From assembly GCA_900753305.1 (NCBI GenBank), contig CAADYR010000091.1:32067-96066 (forward strand): 64,000 nucleotides of DNA, in the 5' to 3' direction. The notes under the pieces were generated by a model, which saw only the letters and a list, made by a program, of their open reading frames with translations, ran no database searches and was not told where the DNA came from. Shown here one piece after another: positions 35,528-44,280 of this stretch (positions are counted from its first letter, which is position 1; each line of letters begins with the position of its first letter). The translations under genes and the position numbers were made by a program. The stretch is from Lachnospiraceae bacterium. Its GTDB lineage: Bacteria; Bacillota; Clostridia; Lachnospirales; Lachnospiraceae.

Positions 35528-36040
35528 ATGAAAAAAAATCTATTATCTATTATTATTCTGGCACTGTTGGTAGTGAACATTGTGTTATCAGCAATTATGA
35601 TGATCAGTGTGACAAGTGCATCTAAGAAAACCGCAGCATTGGTATCGGATATCTCAACCATTATTGGACTTGAGATTGACGGATTACCCAAATCAGAAAC
35701 GGCGGGATCAGTTTCCATGGCAAACACAGAAGTATATAACATATCTGATGAACTTACGATTCCTCTCAAAAATGATGAAGATGGAACAAGCCATTTTGCA
35801 GTAGGTAAAGTATCTCTGTCAATGGATACGACCAACAAGGATTATGCTACTTATTCTGAAACACTGGAATCCAAAGAAGGTCTGATCACAGATATTATTT
35901 TCAGCGTATTTGGCAATCACACAATGGACGAGGCTAAGAACGATCCTGAGGTGATCAAAACAGAAATTTTACAGAAGATTCAGGAATTATTCGGCTCCAA
36001 TTTCATTTACGGAGTATCCTTTAATTTCTTGTATCAGTAA
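35528..36040 (+). CDS. fliL: Flagellar basal body-associated protein FliL
   Basis: A 170-residue single-pass membrane protein associated with the stator ring. The N-terminal membrane segment is about residues 4-27 (LLSIIILALLVVNIVLSAIMMISV); the rest is a periplasm-facing stomatin-like domain ending GVSFNFLYQ. A GGGGGAG lies before ATG 35528; GTG 35519 is in frame but too close to that site. Conservation is low; position between motB and fliM supports the call. Confidence 0.87.
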   Translation: MKKNLLSIIILALLVVNIVLSAIMMISVTSASKKTAALVSDISTIIGLEIDGLPKSETAGSVSMANTEVYNISDELTIPLKNDEDGTSHFAVGKVSLSMDTTNKDYATYSETLESKEGLITDIIFSVFGNHTMDEAKNDPEVIKTEILQKIQELFGSNFIYGVSFNFLYQ

Positions 36041-36079
36041 TAAACCTCTTAAATCAGTCTACAGGGGGTGATTGGCAAA

Positions 36080-37060
36080 ATGGGAGAGGTATTATCTCAA
36101 AATGAGATCGACAGTTTGCTGGCAGCATTAAGCAGCGGTGAACTGGACGTAGAGGACATGCAGGAAAAAGATGAAAAACAGGTCAAAAATTATGATTTCA
36201 GCAGACCTGCCAAGTTCTCTAAAGAACATCTTAGAACATTGGGTATGATTTTTGAACATTATGGAAGATTACTGTCAACCAATTTACCGGTGTATTTGCG
36301 TAAAAGTGTGCAGGTGAGTGTAGCCAGCTCCGAAACAGTAACTTTTGCAGAATTTTCAAATGCATTATCTAATCCGGTATTGCTTACGATTGTTAACTTT
36401 TCACCAATGCAGGGCAGTATCATAATGGAATTGACCAGTGGTCTGGGGTATGCGATCATTGACAGAATGTTAGGCGGCAAAGGAGAAACACTGGAAAAGA
36501 CTAGAGAATTCTCCGAAATAGAGATGAGCATCATTGAGCGGATCATGGTAATCTGTATGCAGCTTCTCAGGGAACCGTGGAAAAATGTAACGGAGATCAA
36601 TCCGTTCCTTGAAAGAATTGAAACAAATCCACAGTTTGCACAGATTATTTCACCAAATGACATGGTAGCATTGGTTACTATGAATATTAAAATTGGTGAT
36701 GTAGAAGGTCTGATGAATGTATGTCTGCCGTTCTTTACATTAGAGTCCGTTATGGACAGACTGAATACGAAATTCTGGTATTCAAATCTGCAGAAAATGG
36801 ATGAAGAGGATTATGAACAGTTCCTTGAAGTCATGGTACGTAAGGTGGATGTGCCTGTTAAGGCAGTCTTGGGTAAGAGCGTGATCACAGTCAATGATTT
36901 CGTAAATATCCAGGTAGGAGACATTATCAGACTTGATTCAAAAGTGGATGATGAGCTGGATGTCTATGTAGGAAATATTAAGAAGTTTACCGCAGTACCG
37001 GGTGCAAGCAAAGAGGCATATGCTGTGAGAGTAACATCAGTGATACGGGAGGAGGAATAA
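36080..37060 (+). CDS. fliM: Flagellar motor switch protein FliM
   Basis: A 326-residue C-ring protein. The N-terminal CheY-P binding peptide is clear (VLSQNEIDSLLAAL). The middle CheC-like domain contains RTLGMIFEHYGRLLSTNLPVYLR and LGYAIIDRMLGGKG, and the C-terminal SpoA domain binds FliN/FliY. ATG 36080 is about nine bases after AGGGGGTGA; GTG 36068 is less likely. It precedes fliY by four bases. Confidence 0.96.
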   Translation: MGEVLSQNEIDSLLAALSSGELDVEDMQEKDEKQVKNYDFSRPAKFSKEHLRTLGMIFEHYGRLLSTNLPVYLRKSVQVSVASSETVTFAEFSNALSNPVLLTIVNFSPMQGSIIMELTSGLGYAIIDRMLGGKGETLEKTREFSEIEMSIIERIMVICMQLLREPWKNVTEINPFLERIETNPQFAQIISPNDMVALVTMNIKIGDVEGLMNVCLPFFTLESVMDRLNTKFWYSNLQKMDEEDYEQFLEVMVRKVDVPVKAVLGKSVITVNDFVNIQVGDIIRLDSKVDDELDVYVGNIKKFTAVPGASKEAYAVRVTSVIREEE

Positions 37061-37064
37061 GGCA

Positions 37065-38342
37065 ATGGATGGTATGTTATCTCAGGATGAAATAAATGCG
37101 TTGTTAAATGGTGTAGATTTACCTGCCGATGACAACAGCAATAGCAATAGCAATAGCACTGCTACCGCAACAGTGGAAAGCAGTGAGGGAGAATTAACAG
37201 ATGTAGAAAAAGATGCAATTGGCGAGGTAGCCAATATCAGTATGGGAACCTCGGCTACTACATTGTATTCTCTTGTTAACCGCAAGGTAAACATTACAAC
37301 TCCTGTTGTTGAGATGACAACATGGGAAGATGTAATGGCAAATTATGAGAAACCTTGTGTATTTATTCAGATTAAATATACAGTAGGACTCAATGGTACG
37401 AACATTCTGGTCTTAAAAGAGCATGATGTAAAGGTCATCACAGATTTAATGATGGGTGGTGATGGTACAAATGTAGATGGAGAAATCAGCGAATTACACT
37501 TAAGTGCAATCTCAGAAGCTATGAATCAAATGATGGGTTCATCGGCAACGTCACTTTCTTCCATGCTTGGCAAGACTATCGATATCAGTCCGCCAGAGGC
37601 TAGTCTGGTAGATGTCCAGACTAAGGAGCCTTCAGAGTTATCTCCGTTCCTGGAAGACAAGTTCGTAAAGATTTCTTTCAAGATGCAGATTGAAGATCTG
37701 GTAGATTCCACATTGATGCAGTTATATCCTCTGGATTTTGCAAAATCAATTTATAATACATTCATGATGCAGCAGATGGGCGGATCTGTGCCGGAACCAA
37801 CACCAGAACCGACACCAGAACCGACACCTGCTCCTCAGGTAGCAGCACCAACACCGGCGCCTGCTCCCACACCAGCATCACAGCCAACACAGCAGCCACA
37901 GATGAACAATGGTATGCCGTATGGAATGCCACAGGGTAATCCTGGTATGAATATGAACCAGATGGGTGCTCAGATGGGAATGCCTCAAACAGGTATGCCG
38001 ATGAATAACCAGATGCCACCATATGGTATGCCGTATGGAATGCCTAATGTGAATATTCAGCCTGCACAGTTCCAGAGCTTTGCACCGGCAAATGCAGAAA
38101 TGGTAAGTGCAGAAAGTATTGGATTGATCAAAGATGTTCCTTTGGAAGTAACAGTTGAGTTAGGCAGAACAACGAAGTCGATTTCAGATATTCTGGAATT
38201 CGCACCGGGAACGATCATTGAGCTGGACAAGATCGCAGGTGAACCGATTGATATTTTGGTTAATGGTAAGTTTGTTGCCAAAGGTGAGGTCGTAGTAATT
38301 GAAGAAAGTTTCGGTGTCAGAATTATGGAAATCATTAAATAA
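37065..38342 (+). CDS. fliY: Flagellar motor switch phosphatase FliY (FliN-type)
   Basis: A 425-residue switch protein that also dephosphorylates CheY-P. The N-terminus has a CheY-binding peptide like that of FliM (MLSQDEINALL). The CheC-like domain has two phosphatase motifs, around DAIGEVANISMGTSATTL and AISEAMNQMMGSSATSL. Residues of about 241-335 are a Pro/Thr/Glu then Met/Gln/Gly-rich linker. The C-terminal 80 residues are the SpoA/FliN domain (DVPLEVTVELGRTTKSISDIL...VNGKFVAKGEVVVIEESFGVRI). GGAGGAA precedes ATG 37065. Confidence 0.95.
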   Translation: MDGMLSQDEINALLNGVDLPADDNSNSNSNSTATATVESSEGELTDVEKDAIGEVANISMGTSATTLYSLVNRKVNITTPVVEMTTWEDVMANYEKPCVFIQIKYTVGLNGTNILVLKEHDVKVITDLMMGGDGTNVDGEISELHLSAISEAMNQMMGSSATSLSSMLGKTIDISPPEASLVDVQTKEPSELSPFLEDKFVKISFKMQIEDLVDSTLMQLYPLDFAKSIYNTFMMQQMGGSVPEPTPEPTPEPTPAPQVAAPTPAPAPTPASQPTQQPQMNNGMPYGMPQGNPGMNMNQMGAQMGMPQTGMPMNNQMPPYGMPYGMPNVNIQPAQFQSFAPANAEMVSAESIGLIKDVPLEVTVELGRTTKSISDILEFAPGTIIELDKIAGEPIDILVNGKFVAKGEVVVIEESFGVRIMEIIK

Positions 38343-38381
38343 AAACTACAAGGACAGACGGAATAGTTTGGAGGAAGCAAA

Positions 38382-38744
38382 ATGGCAAAGAAGATTTTAA
38401 TCGTGGATGATGCAGCATTCATGAGAATGATGATCAAAGATATTTTGACTAAGAATGGTTATGAAATTGCTGCTGAGGCAGAAAATGGTAAGATTGCCGT
38501 AGATAAATATAAAGAGGCAGCGCCTGATCTTACATTAATGGATATTACAATGCCGGAGATGGACGGAATTCAGGCATTGAAAGGAATAAAGGCAATTGAT
38601 CCCGGTGCTAATGTTATCATGTGTTCTGCAATGGGGCAGCAGGCAATGGTAATTGAAGCAATCCAGTCCGGGGCAAAGGACTTCATTGTAAAGCCTTTTC
38701 AGGCAGAAAGAGTATTAGAGGCAGTTAAGAAAGTAGTAGGTTAA
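38382..38744 (+). CDS. cheY: Chemotaxis response regulator CheY
   Basis: A 120-residue single-domain receiver. The acidic pocket is VDD (9-10), the phosphorylation site is Asp54 in LTLMDITMPEMDG, with Ser in MCSAM and Lys in IVKPF. It has no output domain. CheY-P binds FliM/FliY to alter rotation; in Bacillus-type systems it promotes counter-clockwise rotation. It sits between fliY and fliO, as in Bacillus. Confidence 0.96.
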   Translation: MAKKILIVDDAAFMRMMIKDILTKNGYEIAAEAENGKIAVDKYKEAAPDLTLMDITMPEMDGIQALKGIKAIDPGANVIMCSAMGQQAMVIEAIQSGAKDFIVKPFQAERVLEAVKKVVG

Positions 38745-38745
38745 T

Positions 38746-39111
38746 ATGCTGTTATCAATGACATCCAACAGGTTAGACTCCATAGTTCAACTGATTACCG
38801 CAGTATTTATCTTTGTATTTGTACTTGTATTAGCTTATTTTACAACGAAATTCACAGCGGGCTTCCAGAAAACCAAAATGGCAAGCCCAAATGTGGAAAT
38901 CGTAGAAACGTTCAGGCTTACGCAGAACAAATACATTCAGATTGTAAGAATTGGCACCAGATATTATTCCATCGTAGTCTGTAAGGATACAGTTACAATG
39001 ATTGGGGAACTGGATAAGGACGATATTACAATACCGGAAACGGGACTTGGAACGACAATGAGTTTTAAAGAAATTTTGGACAAGGCAAAAGGAATTACAC
39101 ACAAGAAGTAG
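38746..39111 (+). CDS. fliO: Flagellar biosynthetic protein FliO (FliZ)
   Basis: A 121-residue single-pass membrane protein that helps FliP assembly. TM is about residues 14-35 (IVQLITAVFIFVFVLVLAYFTT); a small cytoplasmic domain follows (VEIVETFRLTQNKYIQIVRIGTRYYSIVVCKDTVTMIGELDKDDI). It lacks a signal peptide. The start at 38746 or at the Met at 38758 is uncertain. It begins one base after cheY. Confidence 0.88.
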   Translation: MLLSMTSNRLDSIVQLITAVFIFVFVLVLAYFTTKFTAGFQKTKMASPNVEIVETFRLTQNKYIQIVRIGTRYYSIVVCKDTVTMIGELDKDDITIPETGLGTTMSFKEILDKAKGITHKK

Positions 39112-39120
39112 GCGGAATTT

Positions 39121-40011
39121 ATGAAAAACTTAAAATTTCGGGACAAAGTCAGAACTTTACTTTATATGATTGGAATGGTAATTGTCCTTTTTATGGCAGA
39201 AACTACCGTGGCATATGCAACAAGTGATGATGATGTTCTATCGAATTCCATTCTCTCTGATCAGCCGGCAGATGAGAACAGAACCAATATCAGAGAACCT
39301 GGCGCATCAGAGAATGCAGAAGACCTGAAGCAGCTTAATATTGCAAACAGTCTTACCATTTCCTACGATGGTGGAAATGGGGAGTTGGCAGGAACTTTAA
39401 GGATTCTGCTGATCCTGACAGCAATATCTCTGGCACCGATTCTGCTTGTAACAATCACTTCGTTTACAAGAATTCTGATCGTATTACACTTTACAAGGCA
39501 GGCTCTGAATACTACATCAGCTCCACCCAATCAGGTATTGATCGCAATTTCATTATTTTTAACCTTTTTCATTATGCAGCCGACATTTTCACAGATTTAT
39601 ACGGATGCGATCGTTCCCTTTGAAAATGGGGAGATACAGATGGAAGAGGCGGTAGACCTGGCACTGGACCCTATGAGAGAATTTATGGCAGGCCAGACAC
39701 AGGTAAAAGATGCAGATGCATTTATGCAGATTGCAGAGATCCCGTGGGATGGTACAGACTGGAAGGAAGTGCCAACATCAGTACTGATTCCGAGTTTCAT
39801 TATCAGTGAACTTCGTTCAGCATTTATCATGGGATTCATTATTTACATACCGTTCATAGTGATAGATATGGTAGTTGCATCCGTATTAATGAGTATGGGT
39901 ATGATGATGCTTCCACCAACCACGATTTCCATGCCATTTAAGATACTGCTTTTCATACTGGCAGATGGATGGAATCTGGTCATTGTCAATCTTGTCAGAA
40001 CATTTTATTAG
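39121..40011 (+). CDS. fliP: Flagellar type III export gate protein FliP
   Basis: A 296-residue export-gate subunit. A signal peptide-like segment (about 13-32, LLYMIGMVIVLFMAETTVAYA) is followed by four membrane segments. Signature stretches are LLVTITSFTRILIVLHFTRQALNTTSAPPNQVLIAISLFLTFFIMQPT and IIYIPFIVIDMVVASVLMSMGMMMLPPTTISMPFK. fliP-fliQ-fliR-flhB-flhA follow in the standard order. Confidence 0.97.
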   Translation: MKNLKFRDKVRTLLYMIGMVIVLFMAETTVAYATSDDDVLSNSILSDQPADENRTNIREPGASENAEDLKQLNIANSLTISYDGGNGELAGTLRILLILTAISLAPILLVTITSFTRILIVLHFTRQALNTTSAPPNQVLIAISLFLTFFIMQPTFSQIYTDAIVPFENGEIQMEEAVDLALDPMREFMAGQTQVKDADAFMQIAEIPWDGTDWKEVPTSVLIPSFIISELRSAFIMGFIIYIPFIVIDMVVASVLMSMGMMMLPPTTISMPFKILLFILADGWNLVIVNLVRTFY

Positions 40012-40023
40012 GGGGGTGTGGTC

Positions 40024-40293
40024 ATGAGTGTAGAAATGATAACAGATATGATGCAGGATGCATTATTTCTTATTCTTAAAACATCAGCACCACTACTGAT
40101 CATCTCTCTTGTGATAGGTCTTATTGTCAGTATCTTTCAGACAGTTACATCCATTCAGGAGCAGACACTTACCTTCGTACCCAAGATGGTAGGAATGTTC
40201 GTAGGGTTGATGTTACTGGGACACTGGATGTTAAATGAGATGTCTACATATATGGAAGATCTGTGGAGAAATTTCTCCATATATATCCGATAG
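40024..40293 (+). CDS. fliQ: Flagellar export gate protein FliQ
   Basis: An 89-residue, two-helix membrane protein of the export gate. APLLIISLVIGLIVSIFQTVTSIQEQTLTFVPKMVGMF is the family core. ATG 40024 is seven bases after AGGGGGG; GTG 40018 would overlap that site. Confidence 0.95.
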   Translation: MSVEMITDMMQDALFLILKTSAPLLIISLVIGLIVSIFQTVTSIQEQTLTFVPKMVGMFVGLMLLGHWMLNEMSTYMEDLWRNFSIYIR

Positions 40294-40326
40294 AAGACAT
40301 CGATCGGAAGGGAGCTTTTGGACAGC

Positions 40327-41109
40327 ATGGTTGACTTATCTTTTCTGGTGCGGGAGTTGGAATATTTCCTGCTGGTGTTTGCAAGAGTTGCAACCTTTGT
40401 ATTTGCAGCACCGTTCTTTAGTCAGAAAGGTGTACCTAATCAAGTTAAAATTGGATTAAGTGTGTTCGTTGCCTATTTAATGTATGCTTTCGTTCAGCCA
40501 CACACATATCCGGAATACAGTACCGTATTTGGTTATAGTGTCATCATAGCGAAGGAAGTAGCAGTAGGCCTGTTCCTGGGAGCAGGAGCACAACTGTGTA
40601 CTTCCATTGTTTTATTTGCGGGAAGGATCATGGATATGGAGATTGGATTATCCATGGCTAATGTTTTTGATCCGACAACGAATCAACAGTCATCCATAAC
40701 AGGTGTTTTCCTGCAATATGGAGTTATGCTGATCCTGTATGCAACAGGACTTCACAGATATCTTCTTTCAGCTCTGAAAGAAACTTTCACACTGATCCCG
40801 ATCGGTGGGGCAGTCTTTCATATGGATAACCTTTTAACGACAGTGGTTTCTTTTTTGAGCGATTATATTGTAATAGGATTTCGCATCTGCCTTCCGGTAT
40901 TTGCAAGTATCATGCTGATGAACATTGTACTTGCACTGCTGGCAAAACTGGCACCACAGATGAATATGTTCTCTGTAGGTATTCAGCTTAAGCTGCTGGC
41001 AGGACTTGGAGTATTGGTATTAGCGATCAGTATGTTGCCAAATGTCTGTAATTTCATTACAACGAAGATGCAGCAAATGGTAGTATCAATGGTGAAAGGG
41101 CTGATGTGA
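40327..41109 (+). CDS. fliR: Flagellar export gate protein FliR
   Basis: A 260-residue polytopic membrane protein with about six segments. Features are FLLVFARVATFVFAAPFFSQKGVPNQVKIGLSVFVAY, SIVLFAGRIMDMEIGLSMANVFDPTTNQQSSITGVF and LLAKLAPQMNMFSVGIQLKL. ATG 40327 is about 12 bases after AAGGGAG; TTG 40318 is closer to that site, so the start is not certain. Its end overlaps flhB. Confidence 0.95.
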   Translation: MVDLSFLVRELEYFLLVFARVATFVFAAPFFSQKGVPNQVKIGLSVFVAYLMYAFVQPHTYPEYSTVFGYSVIIAKEVAVGLFLGAGAQLCTSIVLFAGRIMDMEIGLSMANVFDPTTNQQSSITGVFLQYGVMLILYATGLHRYLLSALKETFTLIPIGGAVFHMDNLLTTVVSFLSDYIVIGFRICLPVFASIMLMNIVLALLAKLAPQMNMFSVGIQLKLLAGLGVLVLAISMLPNVCNFITTKMQQMVVSMVKGLM

Positions 41110-42218
41110 TGATAGAATTAAGACTGCAGTTCTTCGCAGCAGAAGGACCTGGTGGAGAAAAGACAGAAGAGCCTACCGCCAAAAAGAAAGAGGACACCAG
41201 AAAAGATGGTAAGGTTGCCAAGAGTAAGGAACTCTCCAGTGGTGTCGAACTGATTGCCCTTTTCCTCATTTTGAAGTTCTGGATTGGTAAAATGGGAGAA
41301 GGATTTCTGGAGTTATTTGATACCATCTATGAAAAATTTCCCCAGTATACAACGTATTGGGGAGGAAATATTACCAAAAGAGATTACAGTATTCTTTTTC
41401 AGGATGTATATATAGAAATATTAAAGCTGCTGCTTCCGTTCTTTGCGGTAGGCGTGGCAATTGCATTTATCGTAAATATGGTACAGTTCAAATTTAAGGT
41501 ATCGACAAAGCCGTTACAGCCTAAGTTCAATAAACTCAATCCGGTATCGGGGATGAAGCGGCTGTTCTCAGCGGAGAAGTTGATGGAACTGTTCAAATCC
41601 ATATTAAAAGTCATTTTGATCACCTATATTGTATACAGTACGATCAAAGATGACTGGAAATATCTGTTTCAGTTCTACGATATGCCTTTGAATCAGGCAA
41701 TTGAACTGATAGGAAATATTGTAATAAACCTGGGATTGAAAATATCTCTTTTCTTCCTTGTCATTGCTTTTGCAGACTTTGCATATCAGAAATACAAGTT
41801 CAATAAAGACATCAAAATGACCAAGCAGGAAGTAAAAGATGAATATAAAAATGCAGAAGGTGATCCGCAGATCAAAGGTAAGATCAGGCAGAAGATGAGA
41901 GAAGTTTCACAGAGAAGAATGATGCAGGATCTGACACAGGCGGATGTGGTTATTACAAACCCAACGCACTTTGCGGTAGCGATCAAGTACACACCGGAAG
42001 CACATTCTGCACCGATTGTTGTGGCAAAAGGTGCAGATTATCTGGCACAGAAAATAAAGGGGATCGCCAGAGAGAACGGCATAGAGATTGTTGAGAACAA
42101 GCCTCTTGCCAGAATGCTGTATGCAAATGTAGATGTAGGACAGGAAGTACCGCCGGAGCTGTATCAGGCAGTAGCTGAAGTGCTTGCAATGGTCTACAAG
42201 ATGCAGGGTAAGCTATAA
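41109..42218 (+). CDS. flhB: Flagellar export switch protein FlhB
   Basis: A 369-residue protein that controls the switch from rod/hook to filament export. Four membrane segments precede a cytoplasmic domain with the self-cleaving NPTH motif (near residue 284, ITNPTHFAVAIKYTPE), so autocleavage should be intact. The N-terminal KTEEPTAKKKEDTRKDGKVAKSKEL is diagnostic. ATG 41109 is eight bases after AAAGGG; GTG 41106 is one codon earlier. Confidence 0.96.
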   Translation: MIELRLQFFAAEGPGGEKTEEPTAKKKEDTRKDGKVAKSKELSSGVELIALFLILKFWIGKMGEGFLELFDTIYEKFPQYTTYWGGNITKRDYSILFQDVYIEILKLLLPFFAVGVAIAFIVNMVQFKFKVSTKPLQPKFNKLNPVSGMKRLFSAEKLMELFKSILKVILITYIVYSTIKDDWKYLFQFYDMPLNQAIELIGNIVINLGLKISLFFLVIAFADFAYQKYKFNKDIKMTKQEVKDEYKNAEGDPQIKGKIRQKMREVSQRRMMQDLTQADVVITNPTHFAVAIKYTPEAHSAPIVVAKGADYLAQKIKGIARENGIEIVENKPLARMLYANVDVGQEVPPELYQAVAEVLAMVYKMQGKL

Positions 42219-42246
42219 GACAGACATCAAAGGGGAGATTTAAAGG

Positions 42247-44280
42247 ATGAAGAAGCAGGACTTAGGAGTAGCGTTATATATACTTGCAGCATTCGTCATG
42301 TTGATTGTTCCAATACCGAACACACTGTTGGATATACTGCTTGCGTGCAACATGGCACTGGCGTTTACAATTTTGTTTACGACCATGTTTGCAAAGGAGG
42401 TCCTGGATATGTCCTATTATCCGACCATCCTGTTGTTCACCACTATATTTCGAATCGCATTGAACGTATCTTCTACACGTTTGATCCTTTCCACCGGTAA
42501 TCCGGGTAACGTAGTAGCTACCTTCGGACAGTTCGTGGGCGGCGGTGATATGGTAATCGGTATTGTTGTATTTATCATACTGATTCTGGTTCAGTTCATT
42601 GTTATCAACAAAGGTTCTGAGCGTGTAGCAGAAGTAACAGCCAGATTTACACTGGATGCTATGCCGGGTAAACAGATGGCGATTGATGCAGACTTAAATA
42701 CAGGCGCTATTACAGATGCACAGGCGAAGGAAAGAAGACAGAAATTACAGGATGAAGCAAGCTTCTTCGGTTCCATGGATGGTGCTGTTAAGTATGTAAA
42801 GGGAGATGCAACGGCAGGTCTGATCATTACAGGTGTCAACATTATCGGTGGTATCTGTATGGGTATCCTAAGACAGGGCATGGATATCAATTCGGCTCTT
42901 GATAAATACGTAATATTGACGATCGGTGATGGACTGGTAAGCCAGATTCCCTCTCTTCTGATTTCATTATCAACTGGTATTCTGGTAACGAAGGGATCTA
43001 AGGAAGCTGATTTTGGTATGGTACTTGTAAAACAGCTTTTTGGATTACCCAAGGTACTTTATATGGTAGGTGCAGTTCTGATCTTCCTTGGAATTGTAAC
43101 TCCGTTAAATAATCTGATCTTTATCCCGTTAGGCGGTATTTTTATTATCTGTGGCAGAATGATAGCCAACACGATCGAAACATCACAGATCGAAGCGCAG
43201 ACGGATACCGAAGAAGAGTCGGCAGAGGAGATCAGACGACCCGAAAATGTCAATTCACTGTTGCAGGTTGATCCGATCGAACTGGAGTTTGGATATGGTA
43301 TTATCCCGCTGGCAGATGTCAATCAGGGAGGCGATCTGCTTGACCGAGTTGTTATGATCAGACGACAGATCGCACTGGAACTTGGTACAGTTGTTCCTAT
43401 TATTCGATTAAGAGATAATATACAGTTAAATCCGAATCAGTATATTATTAAGATAAAAGGAATACAGGTCAGCGAAGGCGAGATCCTTTTTGACCATTAC
43501 ATGGCAATGAATCCCGGTTTCGTGGAGGAAGAGATATCAGGTATTCCTACTTTTGAACCATCTTTCCATTTACCGGCTATCTGGATCACAGAGAGCCAGA
43601 GGGAAAGAGCAGAGAGCGCAGGATATACGGTAGTTGATCCACCTTCTATTATAGCAACGCATTTGACAGAAATCATCAGACAATATCTGGCAGAACTGCT
43701 TACCAGACAGGATGTACAGAATCTGGTCAACAATGTCAAAGAGTCCAATCCTTCCCTTGTGGAAGAACTTGTACCGAAGCTTCTGGGACTTGGTGATATC
43801 CAGAAGGTATTGCAGAACCTGTTAAAGGAAGGCATCTCGATCAGAGATCTGGTAACAATATTTGAAACACTTGCCGATCATGCGGCAACTACCAGAGATA
43901 CGGATATACTGACTGAATATGTTCGACAGAGCCTTAAGAGGGCAATAACCAATAAATATTTCCCAATGAATGAGACGACCAGCGTGGTAACGCTGGATCC
44001 CAAGCTGGAGCAGGAGATCATGAGCAGTGTCAAACAGACAGAACAGGGCGCTTATCTTACTCTTGATCCGGACAAGACCAAAGCGATCATGGCTTCTGTT
44101 GAGACGGAAGTTGGCAAGCTTGAGAAGCTTGGCAAGAACCCTATCGTAATAACCTCTCCTATTGTGAGAATGTATTTCAAGCGATTAACAGAGGATTATT
44201 ACAAGGACCTCATTGTTGTTTCGTATAACGAAATAGATGCAAATGTAGAATTACAATCGGTAGGAATGGTGACGGCATAA
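42247..44280 (+). CDS. flhA: Flagellar export apparatus protein FlhA
   Basis: A 677-residue export-gate protein. Eight membrane segments fill the first 320 residues, with MSYYPTILLFTTIFRIALNVSSTRLILS and the FHIPEP-family region DAMPGKQMAIDADLNTGAI. The large cytoplasmic ring domain (about 340-677) docks chaperone-substrate pairs. It overlaps flhF by one base (TAATG). Length is typical. Confidence 0.97.
   Translation: MKKQDLGVALYILAAFVMLIVPIPNTLLDILLACNMALAFTILFTTMFAKEVLDMSYYPTILLFTTIFRIALNVSSTRLILSTGNPGNVVATFGQFVGGGDMVIGIVVFIILILVQFIVINKGSERVAEVTARFTLDAMPGKQMAIDADLNTGAITDAQAKERRQKLQDEASFFGSMDGAVKYVKGDATAGLIITGVNIIGGICMGILRQGMDINSALDKYVILTIGDGLVSQIPSLLISLSTGILVTKGSKEADFGMVLVKQLFGLPKVLYMVGAVLIFLGIVTPLNNLIFIPLGGIFIICGRMIANTIETSQIEAQTDTEEESAEEIRRPENVNSLLQVDPIELEFGYGIIPLADVNQGGDLLDRVVMIRRQIALELGTVVPIIRLRDNIQLNPNQYIIKIKGIQVSEGEILFDHYMAMNPGFVEEEISGIPTFEPSFHLPAIWITESQRERAESAGYTVVDPPSIIATHLTEIIRQYLAELLTRQDVQNLVNNVKESNPSLVEELVPKLLGLGDIQKVLQNLLKEGISIRDLVTIFETLADHAATTRDTDILTEYVRQSLKRAITNKYFPMNETTSVVTLDPKLEQEIMSSVKQTEQGAYLTLDPDKTKAIMASVETEVGKLEKLGKNPIVITSPIVRMYFKRLTEDYYKDLIVVSYNEIDANVELQSVGMVTA

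Noticed and set aside
40285..40292. CCGATAG before fliR as a possible sigma-D -10
   Set aside because: No TAAA at 15-16 bases upstream; it lies inside the end of fliQ.
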